From Candidatus Pelagibacter sp. RS40 (GTDB lineage: Bacteria; Pseudomonadota; Alphaproteobacteria; Pelagibacterales; Pelagibacteraceae), in the NCBI RefSeq assembly GCF_002101295.1, contig NZ_CP020778.1:716001-780000 (forward strand): DNA of 64,000 nucleotides, read 5' to 3'. The translations under genes and the position numbers were made by a program. The notes beneath the pieces were generated by a model. It was not told where the DNA came from and did no database searches. It saw nothing but the letters and a program-made list of their open reading frames with translations. Of this stretch, positions 24,037 to 33,343 are shown one piece after another. Position 1 is the first letter of the stretch. Each line of letters opens with the position of its first letter.

Positions 24037-25470
24037 ATGAATTTAGCAATTTGGGATATAGAATCATCAAGCGCCAGCACTGACTTTGGTAGCATAATTG
24101 AAATTGGTGGAGTACTTGTTGATGAAAACTTTAAAGAAAAAGACAGATTTAATTTAAGGTGTCGTTTGCCAGAAGGTGAAATCTTTCAGGCTATGGCATT
24201 AATTGTAAATAAAACCTCAATTAAAAAACTTACTCAAGCAAATTTAAGTCATTATCAAATGTTGGCCGAAGTTGAGAAAATCTTCAAAAAATGGAGTCCC
24301 GCAATCTTTCTTGGTTGGTCAAATATTGGTTTTGATGATGAAATGATCAGAAAAGAATTCTTTAAAGGTATAAGATATCCTTATTTAACCAATGCAGCAC
24401 CAAATAAAAGACATGATGGAATAAATATTGCCCGAGCAGCCTATGCAGTAGATCCAAATATTTTAGAGGTAGAATTTAATGAAAAAAATAATGCTGTATT
24501 TAAATTAGAATCTCTTGCACGTATGCAGGGGATCGATTCAAGTGATGCTCACTCGGCACTAGCCGATGCAGAAATGACTGCTAAAGTTTTAAGCATTGTT
24601 AAAAAAAAACAAGAACATACTTGGAATGATTTTTTAAAGACAGCGAATAAATCTGATACCGAAACTATTATTAAAAAAGGTGATATTTTTACTTTAAACG
24701 AATATTATTATGGAAAGTCACGGCTTCATCTAGTAGTTCCACTGCATCCAAAATATTGCATGCATCCAATCTATCAAGGTTGGTATTATTCTGTTGATTT
24801 AAGAACAGATGTTGAGCCATTGTTAAATTTATCAATAAATGAATTAAAGGTTGAAATGAAAAAATCACCTAAGTTTTTAAGAACTATTAGATCAAATAAA
24901 GCTCCAATCATTGTCGATGCAAAATATGGAATGAAAGCAGAACCCTATAATGCAATGGATAAAAGTTTAATAAAGAAAAGAGCAGAAATTGTTCAAAAAA
25001 ATGAAAAATTTTCTCAAAATATTCTTGTTGCTTTAAGAGAGGTGGCAGAGGAAAAAGAACACTCAAAATCACAAGAAGATATTTATGCTGAAGAAAGTAT
25101 TTATACAAAGTTTACCTCAAACAAAGATACCGCATTATTCCCAGCCTGGCATGCTGCATCATGGAAAGATAAATTAAAGTTATTAGACAAATTCGAAGAT
25201 GATAGATTGGTTGGTTTTGGAAAAAAAATTATTTATCAAGAGGCACCTGAAACGTTACCACCTGAGATACTTAAATCTATGAAAAGAGATATCGCTAAAA
25301 GAATATTAAGTGAAAGAAAAGAAAAATGGTGGACTATTCCTACTCTTTACACTGAGATAGATACCTTAAGAGAAAAGTATACAAATGAAAATGATGAGGA
25401 AAAATTAAATCTGCTTGATGAATTCAATAATTACGCAATGTCAATACAGAAAAAATATGAAAATGTATGA
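24037..25470 (+). CDS. sbcB: Exodeoxyribonuclease I
   Basis: ExoI degrades single-stranded DNA 3' to 5'. The 477-residue length equals the E. coli enzyme. The DEDDh exonuclease motifs are WDIESS with D7 and E9, GWSNIGFDDEMIRK, and HSALADAEMT. The following SH3-like and helical region shows LHLVVPLHP, PTLYTEIDTLREKY and related blocks. The 127-base gap upstream shows no gene or clear structure. With rmuC and the MGME1-like nuclease this forms a repair and recombination island. Confidence 0.92.
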   Translation: MNLAIWDIESSSASTDFGSIIEIGGVLVDENFKEKDRFNLRCRLPEGEIFQAMALIVNKTSIKKLTQANLSHYQMLAEVEKIFKKWSPAIFLGWSNIGFDDEMIRKEFFKGIRYPYLTNAAPNKRHDGINIARAAYAVDPNILEVEFNEKNNAVFKLESLARMQGIDSSDAHSALADAEMTAKVLSIVKKKQEHTWNDFLKTANKSDTETIIKKGDIFTLNEYYYGKSRLHLVVPLHPKYCMHPIYQGWYYSVDLRTDVEPLLNLSINELKVEMKKSPKFLRTIRSNKAPIIVDAKYGMKAEPYNAMDKSLIKKRAEIVQKNEKFSQNILVALREVAEEKEHSKSQEDIYAEESIYTKFTSNKDTALFPAWHAASWKDKLKLLDKFEDDRLVGFGKKIIYQEAPETLPPEILKSMKRDIAKRILSERKEKWWTIPTLYTEIDTLREKYTNENDEEKLNLLDEFNNYAMSIQKKYENV

Positions 25471-25536
25471 TGTGGATAATTTGAACATATCTATATTAAG
25501 TATTGAATTAAAAAATTAAATTTATATATAAACCAT

Positions 25537-25857
25537 ATGGCAACATTAAAAATTACAGACGAAAATTTTGACACAGAAGTCTTAAAATCATCCAAACCAA
25601 TTGTAGTTGATTTTTGGGCAGAATGGTGCGGACCTTGCAAAATGGTCGGACCGATTTTAGAGGAAATCTCGGATGAAATGGCAAACGATGTATCTATTGC
25701 AAAACATAACATTGATGAAGAGCCTAATACGCCAACAAAATACGGTGTTAGAGGTATACCTACAATGTTACTTTTCAAAGATGGAGAGTTAAAATCGACT
25801 AAAGTTGGAGCAACACCAAAATCAGATATTGTTTCTTGGATAAAAGAAAATATCTAA
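25537..25857 (+). CDS. trxA: Thioredoxin
   Basis: TrxA reduces protein disulfides using electrons from thioredoxin reductase. The active site is WCGPC at 30-34 within [15 protein letters not shown]. The cis-proline loop [12 protein letters not shown] is present. The length of 106 residues is standard. Its stop interlocks with the stop of the convergent folC over four bases (25854-25857). Confidence 0.98.
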   Translation: MATLKITDENFDTEVLKSSKPIVVDFWAEWCGPCKMVGPILEEISDEMANDVSIAKHNIDEEPNTPTKYGVRGIPTMLLFKDGELKSTKVGATPKSDIVSWIKENI

Positions 25858-27119
25858 TTTAAATTTAAAACTTCCCCAGCAAGATAAAGAGATCCTGTGA
25901 TAAGTATAATGTCATCTTTTTTAGTAGAAATTTTCTTTAAAGCATCTTCAATAGATTTTTCATAATTTAGATTTGGAAATTTATCTAACTTATTTTTCAG
26001 ATCCTTGCCTTTAATTGAGTTAGGTTGATTTGGAATATCAATTGTTGTTAATGAAGAAATATTTTTAAAATAGCTCATGTATTCTTCATGATCTTTATTA
26101 GCCATCATACCTAAAATTATATGTTTATTACATTTCAGTGTTTGTAAATAATCATTTAATACTTTTGCTCCCAAAGGGTTATGAGATCCATCAACAAATA
26201 GTTGATTATTTTTACATAAATTCTTTAATTTACCTGATTTAATTTCTTGAAGTCTTGCAATACTTTTAATTTTTGTAATTCCAGATTTAATATTTTCATC
26301 AGTTATATTTAAATTTAGATTTCTAGCAGCTGCAACTGCTGTTGCTGAATTATCAATTTGAAATTGTCCCTTTAAATTTGGTTGAGGTAATTTTATTCCT
26401 CCGAACTCATCTTCAAAATAAATAAATTCATTTTCATTAATTAAATAACTAAAGTTATCATTAAACATGACCTTTTTTGCTTCATTTGAGGATAAGGATT
26501 GTTTTATTAATTTTTGTGTATTTTCACTACTTTGTTTGGCTACAACAATCTTAGAATTTAAAAGAGCCGAAGTTTTTTCAAAAATAATTTTTTCAATGGT
26601 TTGTTCGTTTTTAGGAAGCCAATCTAAATGATCTAAGCCTATAGCAGTAACAATACTTAATATATTTTTATCAATTATATTAGTTGCATCAAATCTGTGA
26701 AATAAACCGCTTTCAATTATATTTATATTTTCCCTATATTTGCTTGCATGAAAAAAATAGGCTGCAGTTAAAATTTCAAAATAAGTAATTTCCTCTCCAT
26801 TGTTCACTTCCTCAACTTTTACTAATAAATCTGAAAGATCAGAATCTAAAATTTCCTCATCATTAAATATAAATCTTTCATTAATTCTTTGAATATGGGG
26901 GCTAGTATAAATATTACATTTAATGTTGGCCTCTTTTAAAATTGCTCTTAGCGCCTGAATTGTTGAATACTTTCCATTTGTTCCAACAACAGAAATATAT
27001 TTTAAATCTTTTTGAGGATTACCAAGTTTTTTGCAAAGATTTTTAACTCTATCTAAACTTAAATCTATTTCTTTAGGATGCAGCTTTTGTAAGCGGTTCA
27101 ATATTGTCTGAAGAGTCAT
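25854..27119 (-). CDS. folC: Folylpolyglutamate/dihydrofolate synthase
   Basis: FolC adds glutamate to dihydropteroate and folates. The 421-residue Mur-ligase-like protein has the start [15 protein letters not shown], the ATP loop GTNGKYST at 46-53, [12 protein letters not shown], and [10 protein letters not shown] in the C-terminal domain. The P-loop normally reads GTNGKGS, so the Gly to Tyr change at 51 is unusual. Its start lies within the end of accD (47-base overlap). The trpF-trpB-trpA-accD-folC order is the common alphaproteobacterial one. Confidence 0.93.
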   Translation of the reverse strand: MTLQTILNRLQKLHPKEIDLSLDRVKNLCKKLGNPQKDLKYISVVGTNGKYSTIQALRAILKEANIKCNIYTSPHIQRINERFIFNDEEILDSDLSDLLVKVEEVNNGEEITYFEILTAAYFFHASKYRENINIIESGLFHRFDATNIIDKNILSIVTAIGLDHLDWLPKNEQTIEKIIFEKTSALLNSKIVVAKQSSENTQKLIKQSLSSNEAKKVMFNDNFSYLINENEFIYFEDEFGGIKLPQPNLKGQFQIDNSATAVAAARNLNLNITDENIKSGITKIKSIARLQEIKSGKLKNLCKNNQLFVDGSHNPLGAKVLNDYLQTLKCNKHIILGMMANKDHEEYMSYFKNISSLTTIDIPNQPNSIKGKDLKNKLDKFPNLNYEKSIEDALKKISTKKDDIILITGSLYLAGEVLNLN

Positions 27120-28005
27120 TTAATTTTTCTGAATTTAACTCAGTTTCTCTCTTAAGCAATATTGATAAAAGGGTGCTGATTTCTTTTTTTATATCTTTCC
27201 GTTGAATAACTCTGTCAACAAATCCATGTTTTTCGACGAACTCTGACGTTTGAAAGTCTGCGCTCAATTCCTCTTTAACTGTTGCTTGAATTACTCTTTT
27301 ACCAGCAAATGCAATCAAGCATCCAGGTTCAGCAAAATGAATATCACCTAACATTGCAAATGATGCTGTAATACCTCCTGCAGTTGGATCAGTAAAACAA
27401 ACTAAGTAAGGTAAATTATTTTTCTTTAATTCATTAATTGCCAAGGTTGTTCTAGTCATATTTGCTAGTGCAATAGGCGACTCGAACATTCTTTGGCCAC
27501 CCCCACAAGGAAAGAAAACATATGGAGTTTGATTGTCTATTGCGTGTTGAACGCCATAAATAATAGCTTCCCCTTCCGCAGCTCCCACTGATCCACCAAT
27601 AAAATCAAAATTAATTGCACCTGCAGTGATTTCAATTCCATCAACTTTTCCTCTTGCAATCATTACAGCACAGTTCTGATCAGTTTTCTTTCTAGCGGCC
27701 TTTAATCTATCTTTATAAGATTTTGTATCGACCCAATTTAAAGGATCTTCAGCTGGTATAGGCGTTTCAAGAATTTCATAAGCATTCTTACCAAATAAAA
27801 TGTCAAATCTTTGTCTACAACTTATTCGATGGTGTTTACCACAAGAACCACATACCCATAAATTATCTTCAAGTTCTTTTTTTAAAACAGGACCTTTGCA
27901 ACAACTCGTCCAATCTGAATTCTCAATATCTTCTTTTGAAGGTCTTTTCTTTAAAACCTTTTTTATTTTTTCACCAAATTTAATTGCTTTTGTTAACCAG
28001 TTCAT
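27073..28005 (-). CDS. accD: Acetyl-CoA carboxylase carboxyltransferase beta subunit
   Basis: AccD with AccA transfers carboxyl from biotin to acetyl-CoA. The 310 residues align along their length with AccD: an N-terminal zinc ribbon (C35, C36 and CGSC at 52-55), INFDFIGGSVGAAEGE, TDPTAGGITASFAMLGD and FAGKRVIQATVKEEL. Two spots are atypical. The first zinc pair is two adjacent Cys instead of CxxC, and the oxyanion-region GGARMQE reads CGGGQRMFES. It is translated with trpA (4-base overlap) and overlaps folC by 47 bases. Confidence 0.9.
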   Translation of the reverse strand: MNWLTKAIKFGEKIKKVLKKRPSKEDIENSDWTSCCKGPVLKKELEDNLWVCGSCGKHHRISCRQRFDILFGKNAYEILETPIPAEDPLNWVDTKSYKDRLKAARKKTDQNCAVMIARGKVDGIEITAGAINFDFIGGSVGAAEGEAIIYGVQHAIDNQTPYVFFPCGGGQRMFESPIALANMTRTTLAINELKKNNLPYLVCFTDPTAGGITASFAMLGDIHFAEPGCLIAFAGKRVIQATVKEELSADFQTSEFVEKHGFVDRVIQRKDIKKEISTLLSILLKRETELNSEKLNDSSDNIEPLTKAAS

Positions 28006-28802
28006 GAAATTTTATTTCTTAATTTAGCCACCACTTTACTTACATTTATGACAGGATTTTGTCTATTGTTTAAACTCCTTGTTATTTCTTTGCAAATAGC
28101 ACTTCCAACCACCAATCCGTCAGCAGATCTTAACTTTGCAATAGTTTTTTCAGTTATCCCAAAGCCAATTACACAATTCTTTTTTGGATCAATTTTTTTT
28201 ATTTTATTATAATTATTTAAAATTTGTTTTGGAGATACTTTAAGCTTCCCTCCTGTAGTTGATAACATACTTATATAGTAAATCATATCATGAGAATCTT
28301 TTATTATATTTTTTAGTCTTTCTTTAGATGTAGTAGGAGATAGTAATTGTACAAAGCTAATAGCTTTTGATTTACATTTTTTTGCAAATCCTTTATTTTC
28401 TGGCCAAGGTAAATCAACAACAATTAATCCATTTACTCCAGAACTTTTACATTTTTTTATAAAATTATTTTCCCCATATTGATAAATCATATTGTAATAA
28501 CCCATTAATATTACTGGTTTTGAATTTTTTGATTTTTTAAAGTCTCTAACCATTTGAAATACATCAGAAATTTTTAATCCATTTTTCAATGCTCTATATG
28601 CACTTGTCTGAATTTGACCTCCATCAGCTATGGGTGTGTTGTGAGGAAATCCGATTTCACAAATATCAACATCCTTAGAAATTGATTTTAATATTTCTAA
28701 AGATTTCTTTTTAGTGTTATCGCCTGCTACTGTATAGGTTAATAAAGCTGGTCTTTTTTTTTCTTTTGCATTTTTAAACGCTAAGTTAATTGGGTTAATC
28801 AT
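28002..28802 (-). CDS. trpA: Tryptophan synthase alpha subunit (variant loop 6)
   Basis: TrpA cleaves indole-3-glycerol phosphate to indole. The 266-residue TIM barrel keeps both catalytic acids at the canonical numbers: E49 in CEIGFP and D60 in PIADGG. The phosphate-binding GFGI and VVGSAI are present. Loop 6, normally SRxGVTG, reads SMLSTTG, so the usual Arg, Gly and Val are lost and only the key Thr remains. This loop closes over the active site and touches TrpB. It overlaps trpB and accD by 4 bases each. Confidence 0.87.
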   Translation of the reverse strand: MINPINLAFKNAKEKKRPALLTYTVAGDNTKKKSLEILKSISKDVDICEIGFPHNTPIADGGQIQTSAYRALKNGLKISDVFQMVRDFKKSKNSKPVILMGYYNMIYQYGENNFIKKCKSSGVNGLIVVDLPWPENKGFAKKCKSKAISFVQLLSPTTSKERLKNIIKDSHDMIYYISMLSTTGGKLKVSPKQILNNYNKIKKIDPKKNCVIGFGITEKTIAKLRSADGLVVGSAICKEITRSLNNRQNPVINVSKVVAKLRNKIS

Positions 28803-30034
28803 ATTCTTTTGCCCAATCTTCTTTTTAAAATATCTCTATCTTTCTTGGCGTCTCCACATGAATTTACAATTATGACTGTATCTTTATTTAACCTTGGGCA
28901 AATTTTTATTGCTTCAGCAAAAGCATGGCTGGGTTCTAAACTTGGATTAAGTTTTTCGAATTTTGTTACAAGTTTATAAGCATTCAATGCATCTTCATCT
29001 GTTGCGTATGTGTATCTTGCTCTTTTTGTATCTTTTAGAAAACAATGTATTGGACTTACCCCAGGATAATCCAATCCAGCACTTATCGATTCAGTCTCAT
29101 TTATTTGTCCTTCATTATTTTGACAAACGTATGAAGCTGCTCCATGCAGCACACCTAATTTTGCACCTCTGCTTAATGGGGCGGCATGTAATTTTGAGTT
29201 TTTTGGACCTCCTGCTTCAACCCCTATTAATTCAATTTGTGACTTTGGAAAATCAATAAATTCGCTCCAGAAGCCATAAGCTGAACTCCCACCACCAACA
29301 CAATTAATCAATTTAATTTTTTTTGGAATTTTTTTAAATTGAATTTTTATTTGTTTTTTTAATTCTCTTGAAATTTGTGCTGTGCTCCAGCCACAAATTT
29401 TTACAAATATATTTGGACCGACTGTAGAACCTACACACATATGAGTAGTATCACAATTTGATACCCAGTATCTCATGCATTCACTAACTGCATCCACTAA
29501 AGTTTGACTCCCAGTTGTAACTGGGACAATCTCAGCACCATTTTTTTTCATTGCATCACAATTTGGCTTTTGACGTTTAATGTCTTTAGCCCCCATAAAT
29601 ATTTTACATTTAAGTCCAAATTTTTTTGCGGCCATGCTTAACATCTTACCTGCGTATCCTGCTCCAGTATCACCAACAATGTATTTTTTTCCCATACTTT
29701 TACAAAGTAAAGCGTGAACAGTAGCATTATATATTTTGTGAGCACCACCATTTGCGTCAGAAACTACTTTAGCCCAAATTTGAGCACCACCTAAATGTTT
29801 AGAAAGATTTTCTAATTTAATAAAACGAGTAGGTGCACCAATATAATTATTGAAATAAAAGTCCCTTTTTTTTATGAAGCTTTTGTTTTTTCTTAATTTA
29901 GAGAATTCTTTTGTAAGATCATCTACAGGTTTTTTTAATGTTTCAGGAATATAACTTCCACCAAATTTACCGCCCCAGAAACCATATTTATCATGTTGAT
30001 CAATAAGTGGAACATTTTTTTTAAGTTTCATCAT
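28799..30034 (-). CDS. trpB: Tryptophan synthase beta-like subunit (divergent)
   Basis: The 411-residue PLP enzyme aligns with TrpB from FGGSYIPETL through the end. The PLP lysine is K100 in GGAHK, and the phosphate loop reads GGGSSAYG. AGLDYPGVSP and SLEPSHAFA are kept. Key changes are: catalytic Glu109 of AETGAGQHG becomes D122 in GDTGAGYAG, the upstream KRED becomes KVVS, the COMM-region GPHPYP..VREFQ motif is replaced (GPNIFVKICGW), and the C-terminal SGRGDKD becomes NSCGDAKKD. It sits at the usual trpF-B-A locus, so tryptophan synthesis is likely, but altered chemistry or another substrate is possible. Confidence 0.8.
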   Translation of the reverse strand: MMKLKKNVPLIDQHDKYGFWGGKFGGSYIPETLKKPVDDLTKEFSKLRKNKSFIKKRDFYFNNYIGAPTRFIKLENLSKHLGGAQIWAKVVSDANGGAHKIYNATVHALLCKSMGKKYIVGDTGAGYAGKMLSMAAKKFGLKCKIFMGAKDIKRQKPNCDAMKKNGAEIVPVTTGSQTLVDAVSECMRYWVSNCDTTHMCVGSTVGPNIFVKICGWSTAQISRELKKQIKIQFKKIPKKIKLINCVGGGSSAYGFWSEFIDFPKSQIELIGVEAGGPKNSKLHAAPLSRGAKLGVLHGAASYVCQNNEGQINETESISAGLDYPGVSPIHCFLKDTKRARYTYATDEDALNAYKLVTKFEKLNPSLEPSHAFAEAIKICPRLNKDTVIIVNSCGDAKKDRDILKRRLGKRI

Positions 30035-30644
30035 TTAATTTTTTTATGTTATTTAAAAAAATATTAATTTTAGAAATATCTTTTTCTCCAGTGGTTTCCA
30101 AGCTTCCTGAAATATCAATAATATCTGTTATTTTAATATATTTATCAAGCTTATCATTATACTTAATGTTACCTGCTAACATTTTATTTATTGATGCAGG
30201 CACTTCATTTAGCAGTTCATGATTAAAGCCAACAGATTTTTCATAACCTTTACTATCAAATAAAATTATATCTGAAATTTTCTCATATTGTTTATAAATC
30301 AAAACATCATTAATATCTTCTATTGTAAGAGCAGTAATTATTTTAATATTAAATAATTCTTTTATTTTTTTTGTTCTATCTGGTGAAACTTTATAGAGTT
30401 GGAGATAATCAAAACTTAACTTATTTATTTTTTCAAGTATTTCGTCATCAGGTTCCACTAACACACAAACAAAATTGATATTTTTTTTATCAACATTTAA
30501 AATTTTTTTTAGTTGATTAAATTCTAAATACCTTTTTGATTTTGGGTAGTTAGCAATAAATCCGATAAACTTTGGGGGGTAATTATGATTAATTATATAG
30601 TCTAAAGTTTTTGGATCTTTGACACCACAAATCTTTGCATCCAT
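30021..30644 (-). CDS. trpF: Phosphoribosylanthranilate isomerase-like (divergent)
   Basis: TrpF isomerises phosphoribosylanthranilate in tryptophan synthesis. The 207-residue protein keeps the catalytic Cys (C6 in KICG) and Asp (D130 in ILFDSK), plus DISGSLETTGEKD near the end. Typical motifs are weakened: QLHG reads QLYK, SPR reads SKR, and the phosphate-loop GGTG is absent (KSVGFNHELL). It overlaps trpB by 14 bases, so position supports the call more than sequence does. Catalytic competence is unproven. Confidence 0.75.
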   Translation of the reverse strand: MDAKICGVKDPKTLDYIINHNYPPKFIGFIANYPKSKRYLEFNQLKKILNVDKKNINFVCVLVEPDDEILEKINKLSFDYLQLYKVSPDRTKKIKELFNIKIITALTIEDINDVLIYKQYEKISDIILFDSKGYEKSVGFNHELLNEVPASINKMLAGNIKYNDKLDKYIKITDIIDISGSLETTGEKDISKINIFLNNIKKLNDET

Positions 30645-30645
30645 T

Positions 30646-31326
30646 TTAATTTAAGTGTTTTATTAATATTTGGATATTTTTTTTAATATTTCCTTTTGTA
30701 ATGGGTCTTCCTATTACTAGCCAATCACTCCCATTTTTAAATGCTTGTTTTGGAGTTAAAGTTCTTTTTTGATCATTTGTATTTGAACTAAATCTTATCC
30801 CCGGAGTTATTATTTCTTTTTTAAATACTTTTTTTACTATTTTTACTTCTTGAGCACTACACACTATGGCATCGAGTTTAGCTTTATTTGCTAATCTTGC
30901 TTGATGACGAACTATTTTTTTTACATCCTTATTGAAGCCAATTTCTCTCAAAGCCTTATTATCTAATGAGGTTAAAATTGTTACACCAATTAATTTAATT
31001 TTCCCAGATACTTTTTTTGCAGCTTTAAGAGCATCTAAACCAGAACTTATATGAATTGTTAAATAATCAACTTTCAAGTCTTTTATTGCTTTAATAGCAG
31101 ATGCACAGGTATTCGGTATATCATGTAGTTTCAAGTCGGCAAAAATTGTTTTATTTTTTACTTTTGAAACAAATGTTCTTCCATTTTTTGAATTTAAAAA
31201 CTCAAGACCAAATTTGTATCCAACCTTTAAATTTGAACTTTTAGTTTCAGTAATTATTTTATTAATTTTATTAATTTTATTTATATTTGTAGTGTCGCAA
31301 GCTACGAATATCTTATTCTTTTTCAT
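30646..31326 (-). CDS. pyrF: Orotidine 5'-phosphate decarboxylase
   Basis: PyrF makes UMP from OMP. The 226-residue TIM barrel has FVACDTTN at the start, the catalytic Asp-Lys-Asp array in FADLKLHDIPNT, and the C-terminal PGIRFSSN and VIGRPITKG phosphate-binding parts. It overlaps ihfB by 14 bases and lies one base before trpF, placing pyrimidine synthesis within the rpsA-ihfB to trpFBA run. Confidence 0.95.
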   Translation of the reverse strand: MKKNKIFVACDTTNINKINKINKIITETKSSNLKVGYKFGLEFLNSKNGRTFVSKVKNKTIFADLKLHDIPNTCASAIKAIKDLKVDYLTIHISSGLDALKAAKKVSGKIKLIGVTILTSLDNKALREIGFNKDVKKIVRHQARLANKAKLDAIVCSAQEVKIVKKVFKKEIITPGIRFSSNTNDQKRTLTPKQAFKNGSDWLVIGRPITKGNIKKNIQILIKHLN

Positions 31327-31603
31327 TTATTTTGTTGGCCCAATCTTTTGACATCTTAAATAAAACACTCTTTTTTTCTTTAACATATACTTTCTCCCCT
31401 GTTTTTGGGTTTCTTCTTATACCTTCTTTTTGTATCTTTGGATCTAAAGTAAAAATATCTCTTAATTCGACTCTTTCACCACGCTTTAATGAATTTTGCA
31501 TTTCATAAAGAATTATATCAACTAACTTAGTTAGATCTTTTCTTAGAAAATTTGGGTAGTTGTCGGCGAGTTCTTTAATTAAGTCTGATTTTACTACTGA
31601 CAA
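31313..31603 (-). CDS. ihfB: Integration host factor beta / HU-family protein
   Basis: IHF bends DNA as an alpha-beta dimer. The 96-residue product has the HU/IHF fold: KSDLIKELADNYPNFLRKD, the dimer region, and the DNA-binding arm with RRNPKTGEKVYVKEKKSVLFKM-like content centred on the Arg-Asn-Pro motif. The start is TTG at 31603. It follows rpsA after 9 bases, the normal cmk-rpsA-ihfB order, which supports the beta assignment. Confidence 0.9.
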   Translation of the reverse strand: MSVVKSDLIKELADNYPNFLRKDLTKLVDIILYEMQNSLKRGERVELRDIFTLDPKIQKEGIRRNPKTGEKVYVKEKKSVLFKMSKDWANKINEKE

Positions 31604-31612
31604 TTTATTTTT

Positions 31613-33343
31613 TTATTCAGTTTCCTTTTTCTTTTTATCATCTAATTTTTCAGAAAGCGATGAAAATGGAAGATTCTTACCTGAAAGTGGTGAGCTAAAT
31701 TTATCAACGGCTTCTTTGTTTTGAAGTTCTTCAAGTAATTTAATACTTAAATTTACTTTTCTTTTATCAAAATTTATCTCTGCAATTGCAGAGTCTATTC
31801 TTTCGCCTCCTACAAATCTTGAAGGTCTTGCATCTGCAGCGCTTACAGCGATTTGGGATTTCTTAATTAAGAATTCTAAATCACAACCCTCTGGTTTTAC
31901 CATTAAGCCTTTGCTATCAGATGATACAACTTGAACAGTTATGATATCATTGACTTTTTTTCCTTTGAAGAAATCAAATGGGTCTTTCTCTAACTGTTTT
32001 AATCCAACTCTTACTTTTTGTTCATCTTTCTTAATCTCTAAAACTCTTACTTTTAATTTTTCACCTTTTTTATGTTTCTTTAATTCATCTTCAGGTTTGC
32101 CAGAATAAGAAAGATCATTTGAGTGTAAGAAACCATCAATATCAAAATCTTCAAGTTTTACATAAAGAGCATATTCATTTGCACTCGTTACAACTCCATC
32201 TATATCTGAACCAACTGGGTATTTATTCTCTAAAGTTGTATATGGATTTTCATTTGTTAATCTATGAGAAATTGCAACTCTTCTTTTATCTTTATCAATT
32301 TCAGTAATTACACAATCAATCTGATCACCAACTTTAAATAATTTTTTAGGTGAAATATTCTTCTTAGTCCAACTAATCTCACTACTATGTAACAATGTAC
32401 TGAGACCTGGTTCTAGCTCGCAGAAACAACCATAATCTGTAATTTTGACCACCTTAACTTTATAAGGTTTTCCTGTTTCATAATTTGATATATGCTCAAA
32501 AGGATCTGGTGATAATTGTTTTATTGAACAACCAATTTGAAGTTTTTCCATATCAATTGATATAACTTTCAGGTCATGCTTTTCACCGATATTAAATATT
32601 TCATCTGGGTGATTTACTCTTGAATAAGAAATTTCTTGAAGATGAACCAATACATCAATCTCATTATTAACTTCAAAAAAGCATCCAAAAGATGAGTATC
32701 CTTTAACTACCGCATCTTTAATGATATCACCAACTTTGAATTTTTCTATGATTTTAGCTTTATCCTCTTTTTTATGAGAAGAAACTATTTGTCTTCTGGA
32801 TACGCATGCATTACCTCTTACTTTATCTAATTTTATAATTGCAAATTTTTGTTCAACACCAATTAAGTGATCTATACTTTTCATTGGTTTGTCTGAAATT
32901 TGTGAACCAGGACAGAACATTAAAGAACCAGTTTCAATGTGCTCAACTATAACACCACCTTTACATTTCGAAGTTATTTTTCCATTAATTGATTGGTTAT
33001 CTTCATAGGCTTTTTCTAATTCGTACCAACCTTTAATCTTTTGTGCTTTTTGAGCAGAAACTACTACATCACCATTTTTATCCTCAATTTTTTCAAGAAG
33101 AACAGATACCGTTGCACCCTCTATGACTTTATCCTTCATGCCAATCATTTTCATTTCATTGATATCAATAACAGGCTCACTTTTCAGACCAGGTATAAAT
33201 AAAAACACATATTTGTCAGTAATCTTGGTGATTTTACCTTCAATAATTTTACCTTCTTCTATTTTGTTTTTTGATAACTGGCTGTTAAGTAATTTTTCAA
33301 ATTGCTGTGATGCTGGTGAGCTAAGATCTTTATATATTTCCAT
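31613..33343 (-). CDS. rpsA: Small ribosomal subunit protein bS1
   Basis: S1 unwinds and docks mRNA on the 30S subunit. The 576-residue protein contains six S1 OB-fold repeats, starting at about 28, 113, 200, 285, 372 and 460. Each shows patterns such as GVVTSANEYALYVKLEDFDIDGFLH (domain 5 region, about 375-400) and VKGYSSFGCFFEVN in domain 3. In an AT-rich genome with few strong Shine-Dalgarno sites S1 should matter greatly. It lies 14 bases into the end of cmk (overlap). Confidence 0.96.
   Translation of the reverse strand: MEIYKDLSSPASQQFEKLLNSQLSKNKIEEGKIIEGKITKITDKYVFLFIPGLKSEPVIDINEMKMIGMKDKVIEGATVSVLLEKIEDKNGDVVVSAQKAQKIKGWYELEKAYEDNQSINGKITSKCKGGVIVEHIETGSLMFCPGSQISDKPMKSIDHLIGVEQKFAIIKLDKVRGNACVSRRQIVSSHKKEDKAKIIEKFKVGDIIKDAVVKGYSSFGCFFEVNNEIDVLVHLQEISYSRVNHPDEIFNIGEKHDLKVISIDMEKLQIGCSIKQLSPDPFEHISNYETGKPYKVKVVKITDYGCFCELEPGLSTLLHSSEISWTKKNISPKKLFKVGDQIDCVITEIDKDKRRVAISHRLTNENPYTTLENKYPVGSDIDGVVTSANEYALYVKLEDFDIDGFLHSNDLSYSGKPEDELKKHKKGEKLKVRVLEIKKDEQKVRVGLKQLEKDPFDFFKGKKVNDIITVQVVSSDSKGLMVKPEGCDLEFLIKKSQIAVSAADARPSRFVGGERIDSAIAEINFDKRKVNLSIKLLEELQNKEAVDKFSSPLSGKNLPFSSLSEKLDDKKKKETE

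Noticed and set aside
28963..29259. 98-codon plus-strand frame inside trpB
   Set aside because: It is antisense to a clear PLP enzyme with an unnatural His/Leu-rich composition typical of shadow frames.
25854..30644. Recent horizontal transfer of the trpFBA-accD-folC block
   Set aside because: Gene order is the ancestral alphaproteobacterial one, base composition looks like the neighbours, and other genes such as dapD also vary at usually fixed sites. Divergence in place is simpler.
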